Positions 1-7,805 of a stretch of 64,000 nucleotides of DNA are shown here, one piece after another. This DNA comes from JBDUDK01 sp040002995 (GTDB lineage: Bacteria; Actinomycetota; Acidimicrobiia; Acidimicrobiales; Ilumatobacteraceae). The DNA lies in NCBI GenBank assembly GCA_040002995.1, contig JBDUDK010000145.1, positions 1 to 64,000 of the forward strand. Direction: 5' to 3'. The notes under the pieces were generated by a model that saw nothing but the letters and a program-made list of their open reading frames with translations, did no database searches and was not told where the DNA came from. The first letter of the stretch is position 1; every line of letters starts with the position of its first letter. A program made the translations under genes and the position numbers.

Positions 1-46
1 ACCAGGAGCGACGAACCTCTTGCGGTCGCGCTTTCCCACGCGTCCG

Positions 47-540
47 TCAACGTCCACCGAAATAGCCATCGATCACCGCCGGGTGGATGTAGCTACGGCG
101 GCACAGCGCGTGCCCTCACGGCGCGACGTCGGTGATGGCAACGTAACCAGGCCGGTGGCCGCCATCAACGTCGCCGTCCAGGTCCGGAGCGTCTTCGCAG
201 TGGCGTCAAGACCAGTCGCGGCCCGGAGATAGTCGTTGACGTCGGTGATCGCAGCGGCCGCGCCGAATCGTCGTTGTCGAGATATTGGAACAGCACCTGG
301 CCGGGCAGGACCTGACACCGGCGCACGAGCCGCGCGAGTCGAGGGTCGTCGACAGCCACGGCGTGGCCCTTTCCGCTTTTGCCAACGAAACGCAACTGCA
401 TGCCGGTGGCCGTATCGCGAACGTGACGATCGCGAAGCGACGTGAGCCCGAACGACCCGTTGGCCCTGGCGTACTCCTCGTTGCCCACCCTGACCAGGGT
501 TTCTTCCAGGAGACGCACCACGAGTACTCGCCCGTCTGCT
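47..540 (-). pseudogene. DNA topoisomerase IB remnant (5'-truncated, at least two frameshifts)
   Basis: Three reading frames must be joined to rebuild the C-terminal half of a poxvirus-type topoisomerase IB, which nicks and reseals one DNA strand. From right to left, the first frame (about 535-265) reads VRLLEETLVRVGNEEYAR, LTSLRDRHV and GKSGKGHAV, then LPGQVLFQYLDND. A second frame (about 265-130) continues with ITDVNDYLRAATG and TAKTLRTWTATLMAAT. A third (about 110-47) gives CRRSYIHPAVIDGYFGGR and a stop at 47-49; the Tyr of SYIHP is the expected nucleophile. The N-terminal domain is missing: homology ends near 535-540, where an unrelated remnant begins. Distinct breaks near 260 and 120 argue for a decayed gene. 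Sequencing error at a contig end is the main alternative. Confidence 0.8.
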
Positions 541-544
541 CCAT

Positions 545-902
545 CGACACAATGGCGGCGCCCGCGAGCTCAACCGCACGAGCATTGATGACATCGCGGT
601 GAAGGTCAGCTCGGTCGGCGGCGAGATCGTGACGGTGGACGGCGCCTCCGTCGGAGCGCCGCTCGTCTTTACGGCCGCCGAAACGGAACAGCTGGCCGTG
701 GCCGAGCACGATCGTTGGTGGGACCCGCCAAGGCTGGAGCTACGGGCCAACGCGCGATGACGTGGCCAAGGTGCACCCTGACCTCGTCCCGTGGGAACAA
801 CTCGCCGAGCCGAGGCGCCAAATCGACCGCGACCACGTCGGGTTCATCCCGCAACTGCTTGCGGAGGTCGGTTTCCCGATGGCGAGAAGGCCGCCTGACT
901 GA
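545..902 (+). pseudogene. RyR-domain gene remnant (frameshifted, 5'-truncated)
   Basis: Two plus-strand frames join into one RyR (ryanodine-receptor type) domain. The first carries ETEQLAVAEHDRWW and runs to about 718. The second, offset by one base, reads TRQGWSYGPTRDDVAKVHPD, LVPWEQLAEPRRQIDRDHV and FIPQLLAEVGF, and stops at 900-902. In bacteria these domains occur in proteins tied to potassium channels or nucleotide sensing; that is family knowledge, and no function is implied here. The segment before the domain (about 566-690, containing VKVSSVGGEIVTVDG) is open but unrecognised. No start codon or ribosome-binding site is evident. The fragment lies head to head with the topoisomerase remnant, so both have lost their 5' ends at the same place. 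Confidence 0.7.
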
Positions 903-944
903 CGCCTGCAACCGGGACGAGCGCAGCGGTCGTACGGTGGAGGC

Positions 945-2168
945 GTGACTCGGACGCTCTTTCAGGGTGGTTTGTTGTTCGACGGTACGGGGGAAGATCC
1001 CCGCTCGGCCGATGTGGTTGTCGAGGGTACCCGGGTGGTCTCCGTCGGCGGAGCCGGGACAGGCGACGGCGACCAGGCCGTTGACCTCACGGGGCGCACA
1101 TTGCTCCCCGGCATGTTCGACTGTCACGTGCACGTGATGTTTTCGGGACTCGACATTCTGCGCGATCTGCAGACACCGTTCTCCTACCGCTTCTTCCGCG
1201 CCGCGCAGAATCTTCAACGCACGTTGCAAACCGGAATCACGAGCGTCCGTGACGCGGGGGGCGCCGATGCCGGCGTGAAGCTCGCGGTGGAGAAGGGGAT
1301 TGTCGCGGGTCCGCGGATGCAGATCTCGATCGACATGATCAGCCAAACAGGCGGACACGGAGACGAGCACTTCCCCTGCGGTTACAACGTGCCGCTGTTT
1401 GGCCTGTCGTACCCGGGCAAGCCCGCGACGGTCGTGGATGGCGCCGACGAGATGCGTCGAAAGGTGCGCGAGCTCATCCGCGCCGGCGCCGATGTGCTCA
1501 AGGTGGCGACGAGTGGTGGCGTGCTCAGTGTTGGGAGCGACCCTCGGCGCGCGCACTTCCGTCCCGCCGAACTCGATGTGCTGGTCGAGGAGGCGACGGC
1601 CGCCGGCCGGTTCGTGATGGCGCACGCGCAGGCGGCCGACGGCATCAAGAACGCGGTACGGGCGGGCGTGCGTTCGATCGAGCATGGCATCTTCCTCGAC
1701 GACGAGGCGATCGCCATGATGCTCGACCGCGGGACGTGGTTGGTACCCACGCTGATCGCGCCGAGATGGGTGCTCGAGTCGGTCGACGCGGGCGCGCAGA
1801 TCTCAGACGCTTCTCTGCGCAAGGCCCGCGATGTCGTCGAGATCCACGCTGACTCAATCAGTCGGGCCATCGCCGCGGGCGTCAGGGTGGCGATGGGCAC
1901 CGACGCCGGTGTCGGACCTCACGGCGACAACCTTCGTGAGCTCGCGCTCATGGCCAAGGCGGGCATGAGCCCTGCCGCGGTGTTGCGAGCGACGACGCTC
2001 GAAGCCGCCCGCCTACTCGGTGTCGATGACGAGCGGGGCACGGTCGAGGAGGGCAAGCAGGCCGACCTGGTCGTGATCGCGGGTGATCCCTACGAATTCG
2101 ACACCCTCGCGAGCCGCGTCGAGCAGGTGTGGAAGGCAGGCGAACGCGTCGTGCCTTTGGGCGACTGA
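945..2168 (+). CDS. Metal-dependent amidohydrolase (imidazolonepropionase/prolidase-like)
   Basis: A 407-residue cytoplasmic amidohydrolase of the family that includes imidazolonepropionase-like and Xaa-Pro dipeptidase enzymes; it hydrolyses C-N bonds at a metal centre in a TIM barrel. The metal motif CHVHV gives His61 and His63. Lys186 in DVLKVATSGG is the likely carboxylated lysine. His227 (MAHAQA), His247 (IEHG) and Asp320 (GTDAG) complete the site. The composite beta-sandwich is formed by residues 1-55 and the C-terminus (VVIAGDPYEFD). It starts with GTG. The next gene begins 1 base after the stop, so this gene probably opens the sulfur operon, although nothing in it is sulfur-specific. 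The substrate cannot be assigned. Confidence 0.85.
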   Translation: MTRTLFQGGLLFDGTGEDPRSADVVVEGTRVVSVGGAGTGDGDQAVDLTGRTLLPGMFDCHVHVMFSGLDILRDLQTPFSYRFFRAAQNLQRTLQTGITSVRDAGGADAGVKLAVEKGIVAGPRMQISIDMISQTGGHGDEHFPCGYNVPLFGLSYPGKPATVVDGADEMRRKVRELIRAGADVLKVATSGGVLSVGSDPRRAHFRPAELDVLVEEATAAGRFVMAHAQAADGIKNAVRAGVRSIEHGIFLDDEAIAMMLDRGTWLVPTLIAPRWVLESVDAGAQISDASLRKARDVVEIHADSISRAIAAGVRVAMGTDAGVGPHGDNLRELALMAKAGMSPAAVLRATTLEAARLLGVDDERGTVEEGKQADLVVIAGDPYEFDTLASRVEQVWKAGERVVPLGD

Positions 2169-2169
2169 C

Positions 2170-3582
2170 ATGGCGCTCTTCGTCGTACGCCACCAGCACG
2201 ACCCACAGCGCTGCCCCGCCACCGATCCGTACGCGGGCGCATCGCTTCTCAACTACCTGAGTCGCCCCAACGTGAAGCAGCACGGTGTGGAGATCCACGG
2301 CGAGGCCGTCGTGCAGGGCGAGCACACCATGTACATGATCGTCGAGTCGAGCGACCAGGAGCGTGTCCGGGCGTTCATGGCGCCGTTCGCGTCGGCGGGC
2401 ACCGTCGACATCTATCCCGCGTCGACGTGCGCGAGGGTCGTGGCGAGCGGGGGCTGCGCGGCGCCGGCGGCAGTCGACGAGAGCACCGTGCCGGCCATCG
2501 ATCCCGAGGAGGCGTGTCAGGACGCGGTCGATGCCGGTCTCGTCGTGCATCGCGCCCATCCCCTGAATTGTGAGACATCCATCCCGGCCCTCATCGGTGG
2601 CGTGGTTATGCCGAACGCGCGCTTCTACGTGCGCAACCACTTCCAGATCCCCGCTCTCGATGTCGCGAACTGGCGCCTCGACGTCTTCGGCGCGGTGACG
2701 CGGCCTCTGCAGCTCACGTACCGCGAGTTGCAGACCATGCGATCGCAGACGATGATCGTCACGCTCGAGTGCGCCGGCAACGGCCGTTCGCTGCTCAACC
2801 CGAGCGCGCCCGGCGAACAGTGGGCTCTCGGGGCGGTCAGCACAGCCGAGTGGACAGGGGTTCCCCTCGTCGAAGTGCTCGACCGTGCGGGCCTCAGCAC
2901 CAGCGCCCGTGAGGTGCTGTTTCGGGGGGCCGACGGCGGAGCCGTCGAGGGATCGACCGAATCGGTCCCGTTCGAGCGCAGCCTGACGGTCGACGATGCC
3001 CGCAACGGCGACGTCCTGCTGGCCTACGCCATGAACGGCGTGCCACTTCCTGTCGAACATGGCTTCCCTCTTCGGGTGATAGTGCCCGGCTGGTACGCGG
3101 TGACATCCGTGAAGTGGCTGACCGAAATCGAAGTCATCGACGATCCGTTCACTGGCTTCTTCCAGGCGGCGCGGTACTTCTACGAGTGGACGCGCGATGG
3201 CGAACTCGTTCACGAGCCGGTCCGCCTTCAGCGAGTGCGGGCTCTGATCATCGAGCCGAGGGTCGGCGACCCTGTCTCCGCAGGTGAGCTACTCGTACGC
3301 GGCGTCGCGTGGTCGGGGGCGGCGCCGATTGCCCACGTACACGTGAGCATCGGCGATGGCCCGTGGCAGGAGGCCCGGCTCATCGGCGACCGCAATCGCC
3401 ACAGCTGGCAGTGGTGGGAACTCCCCGTCAAGGTCGATGCCGGCGCGACAATTGTCCGCGCCCGCGCAACTGACTTGGCGGGCCTCACACAGCCGGAACG
3501 GCCGGAATGGAACCGCCTCGGTTACGGGAACAACGCAATCCAGGAAGTGTCGGTTGTGGTCGCACAGCGAGGTGCCTCATGA
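2170..3582 (+). CDS. Sulfite oxidase family molybdopterin enzyme with extra N-terminal domain
   Basis: A 470-residue protein. From about residue 145 it is a sulfite oxidase: a Mo-binding fold with TLECAGNGR, whose Cys201 is the expected Mo ligand, preceded by FYVRNHFQIP, and a C-terminal Mo-co dimerisation domain (about 365-465). Such enzymes oxidise sulfite to sulfate or act as related Moco oxidoreductases. Residues 1-95 (opening MALFVVRHQH) form a separate compact alpha/beta domain ending near ARVVASGGC, which I cannot name. The ATG at 2170 is 1 base after the amidohydrolase stop and is preferred over upstream in-frame starts inside that gene. The stop overlaps the next start (ATGA). I see no Tat signal, so a cytoplasmic location is likely. 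The persulfide dioxygenase next door makes sulfite the natural substrate. Confidence 0.85.
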   Translation: MALFVVRHQHDPQRCPATDPYAGASLLNYLSRPNVKQHGVEIHGEAVVQGEHTMYMIVESSDQERVRAFMAPFASAGTVDIYPASTCARVVASGGCAAPAAVDESTVPAIDPEEACQDAVDAGLVVHRAHPLNCETSIPALIGGVVMPNARFYVRNHFQIPALDVANWRLDVFGAVTRPLQLTYRELQTMRSQTMIVTLECAGNGRSLLNPSAPGEQWALGAVSTAEWTGVPLVEVLDRAGLSTSAREVLFRGADGGAVEGSTESVPFERSLTVDDARNGDVLLAYAMNGVPLPVEHGFPLRVIVPGWYAVTSVKWLTEIEVIDDPFTGFFQAARYFYEWTRDGELVHEPVRLQRVRALIIEPRVGDPVSAGELLVRGVAWSGAAPIAHVHVSIGDGPWQEARLIGDRNRHSWQWWELPVKVDAGATIVRARATDLAGLTQPERPEWNRLGYGNNAIQEVSVVVAQRGAS

Positions 3583-5324
3583 TCTTCACGCAGCACTACC
3601 TGGCGTGCCTCTCACACGCCTCATACCTGATTGGCGACGAGACGACCGGCCGCGCGGTGGTGGTCGATCCGCGGCGCGACGTGAACCTCTATCTCGAGGA
3701 GGCGGAGGCGAAGGACCTAACCATCGAGCGGGTCATCGAGACGCACCTTCACGCCGACTTCCTCAGCGGCCACCTCGAGCTGGCCGCCCGAACCGGCGCC
3801 GTGATTTCTTTCGGCGGCGCGGTCGCGGTCGACTTCGCCATCGAGCCGCTTCGCGACGGCCAGGTGCTGTCGCTCGGCGACGTGGAGCTGCGCATCCTCG
3901 AGACTCCGGGACACACACCAGAGTCGATCTGCATCCTCGTGTACGAGCACGCGGACGACGACGTTCCCTACGGTGTGCTCACGGGTGACACGCTCTTCGT
4001 CGGTGACGTCGGTCGCCCCGACCTTTTGGCGTCGTCGGGTTCGGGATTTTCGGCCGACGTGCTGGCCCGCTCGATGTTTCGATCGCTCCGCGACAAAGTG
4101 CTCAAACTCCCTGACGCGACGCGCGTGTTTCCCGCTCATGGCGCCGGATCGTCGTGCGGCAAGCAGCTGTCGAGCGAGACGAGCTCCACCATGGGGGAGC
4201 AGCGGCGGGTGAACTACGCACTGCAACCCATGTCCGAGGACGAGTTCGTCCAGGCGGTCGTCGAGGGCCAGCCGGTGCGTCCTCACTACTTCGAGTTCGA
4301 CGTCCGTCGGAACCGCGAGCTGCGCCCGCTGCTCGACGAGGACATCTCACCCCCGTTGATCGACATCGACGACGTTCTGAGGCGTCAGGCCGAGGGGGCC
4401 ACCTTGCTCGACACACGAGAGCCGGCCGACTTCGCGGCGGTCCATGTGCACGGAGCGGTCAATGTCGGACTCCAGGGTCGGTTCGCCGAATGGGCCGGTG
4501 ATGTGCTCGACGCGGACAGCGACATCGTTCTAGTCGGTGACCCCGATGCCGCGCTCGAGGCGCGAGTGCGACTCGGCCGGATCGGCTTCGATCGCGTCGT
4601 TGGCCAACTGCGCGACCCTGCTCGCGTCTTCTCCACGCGAGCCGACCTGATCGAGGCCAGCTCGCGGCTCACGATCGAGCAGCTCGCGGAGATGCGCGGT
4701 GTGATGCCCGTGTTGCAGGTCGTCGACGTCCGCAATCCCGGCGAGACTCGCGACGGGACGCTCCCGGGAGCACGGGAGATCCCGCTGCCGGTGCTCGTCG
4801 ACTCGCTCGACGCGCTCACACCCAACCTTCCCGTGGTGATCTACTGCGCGAGCGGGTACCGCTCGTCGATCGCGGCAAGTGTGTTGCGCGGCGCGGGGTT
4901 TGCCGACGTGTCCGATCTCTTGGGCGGCTTCGCCGCGTGGGACGGCGCCGAGCTGCCCCTCTCGCATGGGGCCGCGTCAGAGGATGCTGCCGACGCGCCG
5001 GAAGTCAGCGCCGGCGAAGGCGACAAACTCGTCGCCGCGGGCGCGCTGTTGCTCGACGTGCGCGAGCCCGACGAGTGGGACCTCGGCCACGCGCGCCGCG
5101 CGTCATTCATCCCTATGGGTGAGGTGCACGACCGACTCTCGGAAATCTCCGCGGACGAACTGGTCGTGGTGGTGTGCCGGTCAGGCGGAAGGTCCGCGGC
5201 GGTTACCCAGGTGCTGCGCTCGCGGGGATACGACGCCGTCAACCTGGCCGGCGGGATGCGGGCATGGGCCAAGCTCGGCCTCCCGGTCGTCACAACGTCC
5301 GGTGCTCCGGGGACAGTCGACTAG
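3579..5324 (+). CDS. Persulfide dioxygenase-like MBL protein fused to three rhodanese domains
   Basis: A 581-residue protein. Residues 1-210 are a metallo-beta-lactamase fold with HLHADFLSGH (His56, His58, Asp60, His65), the ETHE1/persulfide dioxygenase version that oxidises thiol persulfides to sulfite. Three rhodanese domains follow. The first (about 250-350) has no active-site Cys (VLVGDPDAAL there) and is probably structural. The second has Cys423 in IYCASGYRSS and the third has Cys533 in VVCRSGGRSA, so both can carry persulfide. The ATG at 3579 overlaps the sulfite oxidase stop. The combination implies sulfur relay, oxidation to sulfite, then sulfate. In actinobacteria the thiol carrier may be mycothiol rather than glutathione; this is inference. 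Confidence 0.88.
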   Translation: MIFTQHYLACLSHASYLIGDETTGRAVVVDPRRDVNLYLEEAEAKDLTIERVIETHLHADFLSGHLELAARTGAVISFGGAVAVDFAIEPLRDGQVLSLGDVELRILETPGHTPESICILVYEHADDDVPYGVLTGDTLFVGDVGRPDLLASSGSGFSADVLARSMFRSLRDKVLKLPDATRVFPAHGAGSSCGKQLSSETSSTMGEQRRVNYALQPMSEDEFVQAVVEGQPVRPHYFEFDVRRNRELRPLLDEDISPPLIDIDDVLRRQAEGATLLDTREPADFAAVHVHGAVNVGLQGRFAEWAGDVLDADSDIVLVGDPDAALEARVRLGRIGFDRVVGQLRDPARVFSTRADLIEASSRLTIEQLAEMRGVMPVLQVVDVRNPGETRDGTLPGAREIPLPVLVDSLDALTPNLPVVIYCASGYRSSIAASVLRGAGFADVSDLLGGFAAWDGAELPLSHGAASEDAADAPEVSAGEGDKLVAAGALLLDVREPDEWDLGHARRASFIPMGEVHDRLSEISADELVVVVCRSGGRSAAVTQVLRSRGYDAVNLAGGMRAWAKLGLPVVTTSGAPGTVD

Positions 5325-5326
5325 CC

Positions 5327-5662
5327 GTGCGCGACGTTCTGCTCGCGGAGCGCGCCCGAGCGACGGCCCAACTGGAATCGTTGACGCGCGACTTCGATCG
5401 CATCGTCGACGCGTCACTCATGGTCGGCAACGACGACGAGCACGACCCTGAGGGCGCCACAGTCGCGTTCGAGCGCGCGCAAGTGGCGGCGCTACTGAGC
5501 GACGCGCAACGCGAGCTGAGCGACATTGACCAGGCGCTGGAACGCTTGCGTGACGGCACCTACGGCGTGTGCGCGCACTGCGGGAAGCCGATCGCGTCGG
5601 AGCGGCTCGCGGCACGTCCGTCGGCGGCGACGTGCATTGACTGCGCGAGCATCGGCTGGTGA
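5327..5662 (+). CDS. DksA/TraR-type zinc-finger protein
   Basis: A 111-residue protein with a helical N-terminal half (coiled-coil tendency, about residues 1-75) and a C4 zinc finger made of Cys82/Cys85 (VCAHCGKPI) and Cys103/Cys106 (CIDC). This is the DksA/TraR C-terminal fold, as in actinobacterial RbpA/DksA-like small proteins that act on RNA polymerase; RNAP binding is inferred. The GTG at 5327 is 2 bases after the rhodanese gene stop and is preferred over upstream in-frame starts inside that gene. The stop overlaps the next gene. It is co-transcribed with sulfur genes, so it may tune their expression, but nothing in the sequence proves that. Confidence 0.8.
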   Translation: MRDVLLAERARATAQLESLTRDFDRIVDASLMVGNDDEHDPEGATVAFERAQVAALLSDAQRELSDIDQALERLRDGTYGVCAHCGKPIASERLAARPSAATCIDCASIGW

Positions 5663-6336
5663 GCGAATCGCGCGTCGAGGAGATCGCGGCCGGTGACACG
5701 GTCTGGCGCTTCGATCGCGCGTTTCTCACATCGCACTGGGCGTGCATCTGGGGCAAAGGCTGCAAGGGGATCCTGACGGAACCCGCGGAGCATCTCGGTC
5801 AGGGCTGCTGCTCCATTGGTGCGGATCTCGGCGATGAGGACGAGGCGCGCCTGATCTCTGCGCTCGCCGCAATGCTCGCGCCCGACCGTTTTGAGCACCA
5901 CGCCGCGGCCGCCGCGGGTGGAGTCTTCAGCGACGAGACGCGCTCGCACACCCGGGTCGTCGATGACGCGTGCATCTTTCTGAACCGGCCTTCGTTCGAG
6001 GGCGGTGCCGGCTGCGCGCTTCACCTCGCGGCGCTCGACGCGGGCGAGTCGCCCATCGAATGGAAGCCTTCGGTGTGCTGGCAACTGCCTATCCGAGTCG
6101 AATTTGAACCGCAGGGCGACGGCACTGAGATCGCCACCGTGCGGGGCTGGACGCGTGCCGATTGGGGCGACGACGGCGACACCATGGCGTGGTGGTGCAC
6201 CGAAGCGCCCGAGGCGTATATCGGCGAGCGCCCCGTCATCGATTCACTCGGTCAAGAACTCGAGGCGGTCGTGGGCCGCTCGGTGTATGTGGAGCTCCGA
6301 CGCCGCCTGGAGGACGACGTTGCTCCTCGGGATTGA
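5659..6336 (+). CDS. Cysteine-rich conserved protein of unknown function
   Basis: A 225-residue soluble protein with no signal peptide. It has eight cysteines: Cys29, Cys35 (ACIWGKGCKG), Cys50-51 (GCCSIG), Cys105 (DACIFLNR), Cys119 (GAGCALH), Cys140 and Cys180. The arrangement, with RPSFEGGAGCALH, recalls the YkgJ/DUF3109 group of zinc- or Fe-S-binding proteins, but the match is by eye. It starts with GTG overlapping the preceding zinc-finger gene by 4 bases, so it belongs to the sulfur operon. A metal- or cluster-binding role there is plausible. No catalytic motif is recognised. Confidence 0.6.
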   Translation: MSESRVEEIAAGDTVWRFDRAFLTSHWACIWGKGCKGILTEPAEHLGQGCCSIGADLGDEDEARLISALAAMLAPDRFEHHAAAAAGGVFSDETRSHTRVVDDACIFLNRPSFEGGAGCALHLAALDAGESPIEWKPSVCWQLPIRVEFEPQGDGTEIATVRGWTRADWGDDGDTMAWWCTEAPEAYIGERPVIDSLGQELEAVVGRSVYVELRRRLEDDVAPRD

Positions 6337-6487
6337 GGCGACTGAGTTGGTCGTTTGGCTGGAAGCCGGCGACGCGGGTTGCGAGGAACTTGTGCGGGCG
6401 CGGCTGGCGGGCCTCGACAATTTGGCGGAGCTCGGAGCGGTGGCGTGGCGCGACGACGAGCGGGCGCCCCCACGTTTGACCCAGTAA
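6320..6487 (+). CDS. Possible small protein (55 aa), doubtful
   Basis: An open frame with a TTG start overlapping the preceding gene by 17 bases, encoding an acidic, Leu/Glu/Ala-rich helix-prone protein (LVVWLEAGDAGCEELVR). It ends just before the hairpin at 6490-6506. The amino-acid composition looks like real coding and there is no other use for the 150 bases. No family is recognised and no strong ribosome-binding site is visible, so it could be non-coding. Confidence 0.25.
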   Translation: MLLGIEATELVVWLEAGDAGCEELVRARLAGLDNLAELGAVAWRDDERAPPRLTQ

Positions 6488-6489
6488 TC

Positions 6490-6506
6490 CCGCCACGAGG
6501 TGGCGG
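6490..6506 (+). terminator. 7-bp GC-rich hairpin, likely terminator of the sulfur operon
   Basis: CCGCCAC-gag-GTGGCGG forms a perfect 7-bp stem with a 3-base loop, followed by tatttct. It lies after the last gene of the operon and 39 bases before the monooxygenase start. The right arm and the following bases belong to a 25-nt sequence repeated at 51.77 kb. Confidence 0.5.
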
Positions 6507-6522
6507 TATTTCTGGTCCAAAC
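6498..6522 (+). repeat. 25-nt intergenic repeat, copy 1
   Basis: These 25 bases (beginning AGGTGGCGGTATT, ending GGTCCAAAC) occur again, perfectly but inverted, at 51766-51790. Both copies lie between genes and both place a GC hairpin before TATTTCTGG. The origin is unknown; it may be a genome-wide small repeat. Confidence 0.8.
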
Positions 6523-6545
6523 AAAAATGCGGGCATCATGCGGTC

Positions 6546-7805
6546 GTGAGGGTGCTCATCGCGGGCGGTGGCATTGGCGGCTTGGTGATGGCGCTGTCGT
6601 TGCACGACGCCGGCATCGACGACGTCGAGGTCTTCGAAGCCGCGCCCCGCGTCGAGGAGCTCGGCGTGGGCATCAACGTTCTCCCTCACGCGGTCAGGGA
6701 GCTGACCGAGCTCGGAATGGACGACGACCTCGCCGCGGCGGGCTTCGCCACCGGCGAGCTCGTTATGTTCAACAAGCATGGGCAGCGCATCTGGGGTGAG
6801 CCTCGCGGTCTCAGCGCCGGCTACCGCTGGCCGCAGTACTCCATCCACCGGGGCCGTCTGCTCGGCGTGTTGCATCGAGCCTTTCTCGATCGCGTCGGGC
6901 CGAGCCGCCTGCACACGGCGTGTCGCGTCACGCGGTTCTCCCAGACCGACGAGTCGGTGTCGTTGCATCTCACCGACGGCGCGAACGTCGAGGGCGATGT
7001 CGTCATCGCGGCCGACGGCGTCCATTCCGCGATCCGGGCCCAGCTGTATCCCGACGAGGGTCCGGCGCTCTGGAACGGGATGACGATGTGGCGCGCGGTC
7101 GCCGAATCGGAGCCGTTCCTCACCGGTCGATCGATGGTCGTCGTTGGGAATTTCTCGGCCCGGGCCGTCGTGTATCCGCTCCGTGCCGCACGCGCCGACG
7201 GGCACCAGCTTCTCAATGTCGTCATGGAAGCCAAGACCGCCGAGGGCAAGCCGATGCCGAAGCAGGACTGGAGTCACGCGGTCGACCGGGACGACGTCAG
7301 GGCCTACTTCGGAGCCATGCATTTCGACTGGCTCGACGTCGCCGCGCTCATCGACATCGCTGAGCAGTGGTGGCAGTACCCGATGGTGGACCGCGACCCG
7401 CTGCCGCGCTGGTCGTTCGGGCGCGTCACGCTGCTCGGCGACGCCGCCCATCCGATGTATCCCGTTGGCTCGAACGGGGCGTCGCAGGCGATCGTCGATG
7501 CGCGCACGCTGGCCCACGCGCTCGCGGTCGAGCCGGACGTGGAGTCGGCGCTGGCGACGTACGAATCAGTCCGCCGGCCCGCGACGGCGGCCGTCGTGCT
7601 GTCCAACCGTCAGGTCGGATCGGAGAAATGCATGGAGCTGGCGGAGGAACGGGCGCCCGGAGGCTTCGACCGGGTCGAGGACGTGTTTGCTCCCGGTGAG
7701 CTCGAGGAGCTGTCGGCGCAGCACAAACGCGTCTCGGGCTTCGACCCGACGATCCTGAACGCGAGGCCATCGCTGAGCGTGAAGCCAAAGGAGGCCCGGC
7801 CTTGA
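6546..7805 (+). CDS. FAD-dependent aromatic-ring/UbiH-type monooxygenase
   Basis: A 419-residue flavoprotein monooxygenase of the p-hydroxybenzoate hydroxylase superfamily, which uses FAD, NAD(P)H and O2 to hydroxylate aromatic or related substrates. The dinucleotide motif GGGIGG is at residues 7-12. The DG motif is in VVIAADGVHSAIR. The second FAD motif (LLGDAAHPM, Gly298-Asp299) is followed by the helix GASQAIVDARTLA. It starts with GTG. The following VOC gene overlaps its stop, so the two are probably co-translated; the VOC protein may act on the same substrate. It has no membrane segment. The substrate cannot be told from sequence. Confidence 0.85.
   Translation: MRVLIAGGGIGGLVMALSLHDAGIDDVEVFEAAPRVEELGVGINVLPHAVRELTELGMDDDLAAAGFATGELVMFNKHGQRIWGEPRGLSAGYRWPQYSIHRGRLLGVLHRAFLDRVGPSRLHTACRVTRFSQTDESVSLHLTDGANVEGDVVIAADGVHSAIRAQLYPDEGPALWNGMTMWRAVAESEPFLTGRSMVVVGNFSARAVVYPLRAARADGHQLLNVVMEAKTAEGKPMPKQDWSHAVDRDDVRAYFGAMHFDWLDVAALIDIAEQWWQYPMVDRDPLPRWSFGRVTLLGDAAHPMYPVGSNGASQAIVDARTLAHALAVEPDVESALATYESVRRPATAAVVLSNRQVGSEKCMELAEERAPGGFDRVEDVFAPGELEELSAQHKRVSGFDPTILNARPSLSVKPKEARP

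Noticed and set aside
669..1685. Minus-strand frame over the start of the amidohydrolase
   Set aside because: Arg/His-rich shadow with no motif; the plus-strand gene is certain.
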